NCBI GenBank assembly: GCA_010015655.1
Contig: ML976666.1
Span: forward strand, 114,153 to 178,152
Length of the DNA: 64,000 nucleotides
Source of the DNA: Bimuria novae-zelandiae CBS 107.79
Taxonomy: Eukaryota > Ascomycota > Dothideomycetes > Pleosporales > Didymosphaeriaceae
Direction: 5' to 3'
Of this stretch, positions 56,842 to 64,000 are shown piece by piece (the first letter of the stretch is position 1; each line of letters starts with the position of its first letter). Made by a program: the position numbers and the translations under genes. The notes beneath the pieces were generated by a model. That model made no database searches and had not been told where the DNA came from. It saw only the letters and a list, made by a program, of their open reading frames with translations.

Positions 56842-58030
56842 CCGGATATTTCATTCGTTCGCAATGCGCCAAAGTCCCAAAAGCAATCGAAGTACTGCGC
56901 CATGTACGTTCATGCATCTATTCTCCGATACTCTCTGCGTCTATAGTGAATCCCACTAACCAAGCGACAGGGGCACTACGTTTCGTTTCACGAGCAAGGC
57001 ATACTTGAATCCGTTCAGCATCCGCGCGCACGCAACGCATAACGATCGTCTATTTTAGACTTCTACGGTAGGTCACATAGCAAGCTTATGGAAGCATCAT
57101 ATTCCTTGATATCGGAGTCGTGGGGTCTAAATTATGCGAGCCAATCCTCTGTCACAAAAGTTGAGGCCCCGGCGCACAACCACCGCTGCAATGAGTGTTG
57201 ATAAAGCAGATTTGCATTCGCCATGACACTCAGAATTCTCTGAACAGAACTACGCTACGGTGTAACGTCAAGGGCTTTAAGTCCACCGGATGCAATTGGA
57301 ATTAGCGACAACGAGACGCATCGTCTCCAGTCGGCCCGTGCGCGCAGGGCGATCCGGCCCGCTGGCTGCTCATTACCCGCATTACGTTGTCGCATCAAAT
57401 GAAAGCAGTAATTGGTGTAGCTTCTCCTGCGAGTTGACCGTATATGATATATGACAACCCGCAGGCCGAAGTAGGGTTCCCAAAAATTGGGCGACATTGT
57501 CGGAACAGTTGATTCGTGTCAATCATGACTGGTCAGGACTGATTTCACGTGCTCCAGGGTCCAGCGGGAGAAGGGTGTTTCCAATGAACGCTGCAGGCCT
57601 GTTGTTTAGACGGTACCTTACTGGCTACAGATGTCTACCAGTATGAACTCCTTTGTCGCCAACGCCAACGATGTTCCGTGGCACGGCTTGGGACCCAACG
57701 ACCCACATTGTCTTATCGAGCCATCATACCCATCATCCCGTATCTCGGTTTCGGAAAACTCACTAGCCTCCTAGCACTCCAGCTCCTGTCGTTGTACTGC
57801 AAAGGTCACAATGGCAATTGCGATGCCCCCCATTGCTGGCAATGCTGGGCGTTGAGGATCTTGCAGTCTTGCGCTAACGCTCCGGTGAGCAAGACGCTCA
57901 CTTCCGAAAGTCATGATCTGGGTACCTGATGATCAAGAGGTCTTCTATGCCTCACGGGTATTCCAGGATTTTTACCCTATGCGACACTACTGAAGGTTCA
58001 ATTCTATCAAGTTGCGGGGTGATTCAAAGA
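56842..58030. other. Intergenic, no supported gene
   Basis: Short frames only. The end probably contains the promoter and leader of the KRE6/SKN1 homologue. Confidence 0.4.
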
Positions 58031-58035
58031 GACGC

Positions 58036-60458
58036 ATGGAGCATGGCAATAGCCAGAAGATACAAAATATGCTGACACAGCCGCCTCAGTGGTTGGCGAC
58101 AGTATACGTGAAGGTACAAGAACAAGAGTCAGACCTTCCCGTACAAGCTGGACAGTCGCCGGCAAGTCTTCGCGCAGAACGAGCCGCTGCTATGCTTGAC
58201 GGAACAGATCCTCAAGCGTGCAAGATATCCACCAGTTCTTCAGACAGCCCGCAGAGAAGTTCGGACGAACAGGGTCAACGTTCATCCTCGGATAGCCATA
58301 TCTCCCGCGCGGATACACCACCGCAGTATGCTTCTCGGCCACACGACGATTGCGCGCTGAATCACGCTGCGACTATTGAGGTTAGGTGCGTCGCTAGAGA
58401 GTACAACACAACCTCGAGTTTTGGCGAAAGCTCAGGGCCCTCGTCGTTGGCCCTTCAGACTCCCTCTGGCAAACCCATCCGTCGACGGTCAAAGACCAGA
58501 GAGCATATAAAGTCGCCGCTTGCACAACCCCCGCTTACACGCACGCCCCAAAGCACTTTCGATCAGCCAAGGACCGGCAGTCCATTGGCCGTACAAGATC
58601 TGGGATCCGACTATACGCGGTACTATGATCCGTTCACGAGCAGTGCAAACTCGTTGGCAGGTAGAGCATCACAACAATCTACGCGTCCTTCCAGTCGTCG
58701 GTCATTGAACCACATGGACACGACCGCCTCCTCTTCTGCAGCCGTCGATGCTCTGACGGCGCCATCGGACTCTACAACGAAGCTATTGGAAGATGAAGGT
58801 GCAGAGGAAACAATTTTCTTCATAGATGACCGTCTGGGTGCTCCATTTGAAGAGGTCGATGGCTTGGCCTGGCCGCTCTGGGGAGACGAGGCAGAAGACG
58901 ACGATGCGATGCATTTGCCACATCCCGACGATGACAAGATCTTCCGACTGCACTTGAAAGATTATTTCTCAAGAGAAAATATTGTACCTTCCATAGGCGT
59001 CATTCTCATGCTACTCGGTCTACTCATTACTTTCATCGGTCTTCCCATTCTAGTATACACGGGCGTCATAAATTTATCACCAGCACACGAAACGCCTCTC
59101 GACGATCTACCGATCCAGTATCCGCCTAAAGAAGACTGGGCTTGGGTCAATGATCTGAAATATCCTCTTTTACATCACATGCGATCGAGTCTCATTGACC
59201 CGGACACTCCGGATCACGCGATAGGGATGACCGGCGAATTCGGCGATCAATACGTACTTGTGTTCAGCGACGAGTTCAACGACAATAATCGCACTTTCTA
59301 TGAAGGCGATGATCCGTACTTGTTTGCCCCGGACCTGTGGTATGGTGCCACGCAGGACCTCGAATGGTACGACCCTGATGCGGTCACGACCTGGGACGGC
59401 GTCCTAGAGCTGCGACTGGACAAGTTCATGAATCACGGGCTTGAATATCGCTCTGGCATGTTGAATAGTTGGAACCAGCTTTGCTTCAAGGGAGGCATCT
59501 TCGAAGTTTCTATATCACTACCTGGACCGGCCGGCGTACACGGTCTCTGGCCCGGAGTTTGGACGTTGGGCAATCTAGGGCGACCAGGATATACAGCGAC
59601 TACCGACGGTACCTGGCCATACACCTATCAAGCATGCGATGTGGGTATAACGCCAAACCAATCTAGCTCCGACGGTCTCTCATGGCTCCCGGGTCAACGA
59701 CTTCCATCGTGCACTTGTCCAGGTGAAGACCACCCTTCGCCGGGTACCGGCCGTGGCGCGCCAGAGATCGACATCGCGGAGGTGAGCGTAAGCTACGATG
59801 AAGGCAAACGGCCTCTTGCTACGCAAAGCTACCAGGTCGCACCTTTCGACATTTGGTACTACCCTAACTACGACTTCGTGGCATTCCCCGACTACCAGTT
59901 GAGTTACACGAACACCTACACAGGCGGGCCTTTCCAACAAGCGGTCTCAGCTACGATTAATTTGAACCGTGCTTGGTATGACGGTCAAGCGTATCAGCGC
60001 TTTTCCTTCGAGTATGTTCCTGGCGATGAAGAACATTCTTACATTACCTGGAAGGTTGGGGGGCAGACGATGTTCACGCTGGATAGCCATGCTATTGGGC
60101 CGAATGGTAATATCCAAGCGCGACAGATAACGCAAGAGCCAATGGCGTTGATTCTCAATCTCGGCATTAGCAATTCATGGACGTGGATCAATTGGGAGGA
60201 ATTAGTCTTTCCGGCGGTAATGAGAGTGGATTATGTGCGCTGGTACCAGAAGAAGGGCAAGAACATGGTAACATGCGACCCTCCAGGCTTCGAGACGACG
60301 CAGTATATCGAAGAGCATATTGATGCGTACAAGAATCCGCATCTAACCGTAAGTTTGGGTTTTGGCCTCCGCTGTGCAGGACGCGCGCTGATAACAGGTA
60401 GACATGGGACCAGACCGGTTATGGCTGGCCAAAGCATAAACTCAACAGCGACTGCTAG
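58036..60458 (+). CDS. KRE6: Beta-glucan synthesis-associated protein, KRE6/SKN1 family (GH16)
   Basis: The main exon 58036-60348 and a short last exon 60402-60458 give about 789 residues. These type II membrane proteins of the secretory pathway are needed for cell-wall beta-1,6-glucan. The first 310 residues are a Ser/Pro-rich cytosolic region with acidic patches. One membrane helix follows (IVPSIGVILMLLGLLITFIGLPILVYTG). The luminal GH16-like domain has FSDEFNDNNRTFYEGDDPY, the SGMLNSWNQLCFKGG strand, GLWPGVWTLGNLGRPGY and the active-site EIDIAEV (ExDxxE). It ends TTWDQTGYGWPKHKLNSDC after splicing at a GTAG acceptor; without splicing the frame runs on wrongly to 60648. The start is uncertain, since an upstream exon is possible. 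Confidence 0.93.
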
Positions 60459-60952
60459 AGGTTCTCTTCGAACTGAGATGCACACAACCTGCCTTAGCGT
60501 CACGTGTAGCACATCCAGCTACCAACGACCTCGCATTAGGTTTTGTTTCGGTTATGCGGCGTTCAGTAGCACTCGCACGGTAGTACTCTACTGTAATAAC
60601 GACATTCGTTTTCCTTACAGCATAGTATGCACACTGCAGTTTAATTAAGACCATTTCGAGACGACATTTGCCAATCGTAGTTCGCAAAGACGGCCCCATC
60701 ATACGGGCACAACCCCTCCTCTCGCACAACCTTCTCGAACCCATCCCGGCCACGTCTCTCAAAGGCACGCGATTTCTACTCTACTGTACTCGCCCTCTCC
60801 AACCCCTCTCACTTACATATTGGCTTGCATTCATCTCAGCGTCAGCGCTTCTTTCACAGTCCTGTGCACTCCATCTCCGCATCTCGTATCGCACAGAAGA
60901 CCTGGTCTGACTGACAGAACGGCACCTTCCTTCTCAGCGCCGCGCTCACCCG

Positions 60953-61075
60953 CCGCATGCCTGCGTATACTACTCCGCATGCCTGCGTATACTACTCCGC
61001 ATGCCTGCGTATACTACTCCGCATGCCTGCGTATACTACTCCGCATGCCTGCGTATACTACTCCGCATGCGCATG
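60953..61075 (+). repeat. 22-bp tandem repeat, five full copies plus a partial
   Basis: The unit CCGCATGCCTGCGTATACTACT repeats five times without change from 60953 to 61062 and then breaks off in CCGCATGCGCATG. Each unit holds two 6-base palindromes, GCATGC and GTATAC. It lies 500 bases after the KRE6/SKN1 gene. Because 22 is not a multiple of three, open frames across it are incidental. Confidence 0.92.
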
Positions 61076-61878
61076 TAGTCTTACTCATTCCTGCTATATT
61101 CGGTGCCCGATAGACAGGGAATGGGGCGGGGCTGCTCACCCGCTGGCGTTATACGGGGAAATGGGCATGATGTCAGCAAGCCATATGCAGGTACCCATGG
61201 CCCCCACAACCATGCGAGTTGGCGCTGAAGTCGAAAATACTTTGACAAGCAAATAAATATAATGTGGCATGTTTATTGTCTGGATGGGGAAGTAAGAGGT
61301 CCTGTACCAAGTAAGCAAGCCGCCGCTTCGGGTACGGTCTTAGGGCGAGTCTGGTGGCAGTTGATATATCTGCAAACGTGATCGGGTTTTGTTAATTTGC
61401 TCTCATTACGGCCGTAGCTATAATAGTGACGGTTTGACAGCGGAAAGCATTCGGCGAATTCCTTTTGCATAAGAGAGAATAATGTAATCATGCAGTGTAC
61501 AACGCTACGACTTGTCTGATTGACCCATGGGCTCTGGGTATTTTTAAATAACCACTGAGATTACCTCAATTGAGCACTTTCTCTCTGGCACACCTCTAAT
61601 GCTCAGCTCTGCGCCGATTGCATATGGTGTCGGGCAAGAGAGTCTTCAACGAAATATCCTGTACACCACACCTAAATGTTCCCAAAACTCCCTCCTCCCT
61701 GGTTTGGGTGCCTGAAATATCGCTGGCTGTTCGGGTATCTGCTCGACTGCTAAAACTTGGTGGAACACAAGCTCCACAAGTTCCCGTGACAGCTTCGAGT
61801 CGATAGCGCGATACACGTTCATCTTGTATTCAGCGTAAGCGTGCGTTTGCAGCAGATGAAGCGCCCAGGCTACCCGCT
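61076..61878. other. Intergenic, no supported gene
   Basis: Only short frames without motifs. Nothing structural is visible beyond the end of the tandem repeat. Confidence 0.4.
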
Positions 61879-62914
61879 CTATGTATGGATTGAATTGCCG
61901 TGGGTCCGTAATTTTTTCTCAGTGAATTCCTGAATGCGGCGACAATACTTGGCTGCATTTATCCATGGGCGGCGTGGACCGAGATTGTGAGGAACACCGG
62001 AATGGGGGGCATACCGCGCCAGGGCAAGAAAAGGCAAGAGAACGTTGTCGTCCAGGCGCCTGTCTGCGGCAGCATTTACCCAGTGTTCTACCATGGGCAC
62101 TTGATGCCGAATGTCAAGATAATCCAGCTTCAGCTTGATGTACACGTCGAGCCCAAGTTCGCAGCCGCCATTCATTCCACCAAACCTACGAACTCCAGCC
62201 ACCATTCGTGCGAACACAATCTCTCGATGCCAATGTTCCTTTGCCCATTCTGCGTCGTTATGTTCGTCTCTGTTGTGGTATTCGCGCGCCTCCTCATCCA
62301 AGCCTTCGAAGCCGGGACAGAAGGACACTAAATTCCAGTAGCTATGTCTATGCGTCGTTCCAGGATAGCCTTCCAATGGCTAGCGTATCTTGGCGTATTT
62401 TAACAAGGTATGCATGATTTTCGTGATGTAAATCTACCAAGAGCCAGTGGAGCCCGAAGGCTTCAAGACAGGGTTACTTACGTGGCGAAAACAGATCAAC
62501 AGTGTCCCACCACTCAGGCTGCTGGAAGGCAACCCTCTCTAGATTCTCACCCTGCTCCTTGAAAGAAGCTACACTAACAGAAATTTGCTGCGAGAATTGG
62601 CTGATAAGCTCGTGGAGGTTTGCCTGCGCTGCAATTGCTTGTTCGTGCTGTAATTGTAGTTCCGGGTGGGTTTTAGCGAGTTTGTTGGTAGTTTCTGAGG
62701 TTTGATGGAACCGATGGGTGAGCTGATACAATTATTTCAGGTGCAGCTCTAGGGAAGAGTATGTGTAATTGCGAGCAATCGTCGCTTGACGCGTCGTCTT
62801 CTGCAGTGCTTGTTCTTTATCTTCTCGATAGAGGCGCTCAAATTGCGAAATTTCTTTCACGGACCAGTATCGATCACGATGGGCGATATCTGCGATTTTT
62901 TCCAAGGAATCCAT
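61879..62914 (-). pseudogene. Unrecognised gene with two in-frame stops
   Basis: The minus strand starts MDSLEKIADIAHRDRYWSVKEISQFERLYRE and continues through a Gln/Leu-rich helical part (QLQHEQAIAAQANLHELISQFSQQ). A GTAAGT donor follows after DLFSPR near 62480, and then a charged C-terminal part (YHNRDEHNDAEWAKEHWHREIVF, WINAAKYCRRIQEF) ending at 61879. A TAA near 62734-62732 and a TAG near 62379-62377 break it. Both sit where Gln would fit (CAA to TAA, CAG to TAG), as C-to-T change would give. Without these changes the product would have about 300 residues. Its function is not recognisable. Confidence 0.55.
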
Positions 62915-63206
62915 GGCGCCGTTGTAACGGTTGAAAGTTGTAGAAAGGATTGAGAGGGGGTTGAGCTGTAAGGAGCAATTAAGGCAACTTACAGTGGCGT
63001 AGATACTGAGCTAGTTTAGTGACGCTCGCGCGTTCCTCTCCCTTACATGTTAAATTTTGTATCGTGTATCAATATCCAGGAAATCCCAGCTCTTCCTGAA
63101 TCACTAACCATTCTACCGACCACGCCGTTTTTCGATCACTCTTCCTTCGCGATACAATATCGCCATTTGGCTCTATCCACGCAATCTCTTCCTCCTTGCT
63201 TCGCCA

Positions 63207-63791
63207 TCAGTACCTCTTCCTACTGCCCCAACAAATATCTACATCCATCTCTTCCCTTGGAAGAACATTCAGTCCTGCGAACAAGGGATTATAGTACCCA
63301 CTGTCTGGGCCAGGCTCATAAGACGGCCAGTCACCTAGCACAACCCTAAGGTACTTCAATCCCGGGATAGTCGCCTTTAGTGTGCACGAAAGACTCCAGA
63401 AACTTTTAAACTTTACGGAAGCAATCATCGGGAGTTGCGTGAAGATATGGGATCGACTAGACAAGGTCCTATAATCGAACAACTCATGTAGTGGCTCAGA
63501 CAGAAGTGCTTCACCAACTCTGATCTCGATTTTGGAGAGCAGCGCGAAGCATTTGGGGGGGGGGGGGGGGGGAATAGAAGCAGCGAAGGACACAAAATCC
63601 GTTGGCGACGGGAAGCAAAGTGTCTTTGTGGGATAAAGCAGCGGTAGCGCTTCAGAATATCTGCATTCTTCGCAAAGCGGAGTAGGAATAGCGGTCGAAG
63701 CGCTTACATCTGACGGCAGGTTTGCATGAGTGGAAGTAGGTCGACAGGCCTGTGGCCCACCGCACGATCGCCTCCGCCTTGACAGCCACAT
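63207..63791 (-). pseudogene. DUF7730-like fragment with an 18-base homopolymer
   Basis: A minus frame of 194 codons contains CEECRYSEALPLLYPTKTLCFPSPTDFVSFAASIPP, which resembles the core of fungal DUF7730 proteins of unknown role. LSKIEIRV and LKYLRVVLGDWPSYEPGP follow. The first 30-40 residues do not look like the family and the usual LP-E-R-I-Y start is absent, so the gene is partial, misframed or spliced in a way I cannot see. An 18-base run (63555-63572, G on plus) encodes six prolines in the middle. Confidence 0.45.
63555..63572 (+). repeat. Eighteen-base G homopolymer
   Basis: Uninterrupted run of G inside the DUF7730-like frame, where it reads as CCC codons on minus. Such runs change length easily in replication and sequencing, so the local reading frame is not reliable. 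Confidence 0.85.
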
Positions 63792-64000
63792 GTGTCCAGA
63801 GAGCCCGTTGGCCTACATACCCAAAAGGTGTTGTATCCTATGTACTCCTTGTACACCTTATTCCTCAACTCGGCGGGAAGTCGCAGGAACGTCGACGTTG
63901 TCGGCGTCTATATCATCTGATGCTGTGACCCTAACGTTGCGACATTGCTGAGGGCCCGCTTCCGTTTCTCAGCCACCGGGGGAGTCCGCCTAGCTAAGTT

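Noticed and set aside
60349..60648. Unspliced extension of the KRE6/SKN1 frame to 60648
   Set aside because: It replaces the conserved C-terminus; splicing at 60349-60401 restores the family ending and a stop at 60458.
60957..61256. Open frames across the 22-bp tandem repeat
   Set aside because: They exist in several phases because the repeat lacks stops; no other coding evidence.

Overview
The window looks like nuclear DNA of a filamentous ascomycete, most likely a Dothideomycete. The genes carry short introns (about 45-130 nt) with GTAAGT/GTATGT-type donors and CTAA/CTGA-type branch sites. They belong to fungal families: a group III G-alpha, a HOG1 MAP kinase, Avl9, a KRE6/SKN1 glucan-synthesis protein, Zn2Cys6 regulators and a Dal5-type permease. 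A 6.6-kb AT-rich transposon island carries the C-to-T (CpA to TpA) signature of repeat-induced point mutation (RIP). No bacterial, organellar or viral gene was seen, and no tRNA or rRNA. Exon boundaries were spliced by eye from reading frame, donor/acceptor and branch signals and family motifs.

Layout. 1-13 kb is conserved housekeeping and signalling: a small Ser/Pro/Ala-rich protein, a group III G-alpha (minus) divergent from a HOG1-type MAPK (plus), then an Avl9 secretory protein. At 13.2-14.9 kb is a complete Tc1/mariner element with 48-bp inverted ends, a TA duplication and one in-frame stop in its transposase. 15.2-21.6 kb holds accessory enzymes: a GST and a small Cys-rich secreted protein on plus, then a sugar O-acetyltransferase, a short-chain dehydrogenase and a PhyH-type dioxygenase on minus. 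The dioxygenase needs a GC-AG intron.

21.8-28.4 kb is the transposon island. It holds one heavily RIP-degraded Fot/pogo element with intact GC-rich ends, a solo LTR with a 5-bp duplication, and a second, lightly RIP-mutated Fot/pogo element. 28.8-36.2 kb reads as a decaying peptide/nitrogen-use locus: an intact M28B peptidase (glutamate carboxypeptidase II-like), an M20 peptidase pseudogene and a Dal5-like transporter pseudogene that meet head to head at a breakpoint, and an intact Zn2Cys6 regulator.

37-44 kb holds a small Cys/His-rich protein, an M60-like metallopeptidase pseudogene, a large membrane glycoprotein of unknown function and an F-box-like gene with an in-frame stop. 44-52 kb and 53-56 kb are gene-poor. 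The rest holds a second Zn2Cys6 regulator, thiamine pyrophosphokinase, a KRE6/SKN1 protein followed by a 22-bp tandem repeat, a two-stop pseudogene and a DUF7730-like fragment with an 18-G run.

I see no convincing wholly new multi-gene system. The best leads are the broken catabolic locus, the accessory enzyme group beside the transposon island, the Fot elements whose ends are spared from RIP and contain doubled motifs, and the 10-cysteine secreted peptide.
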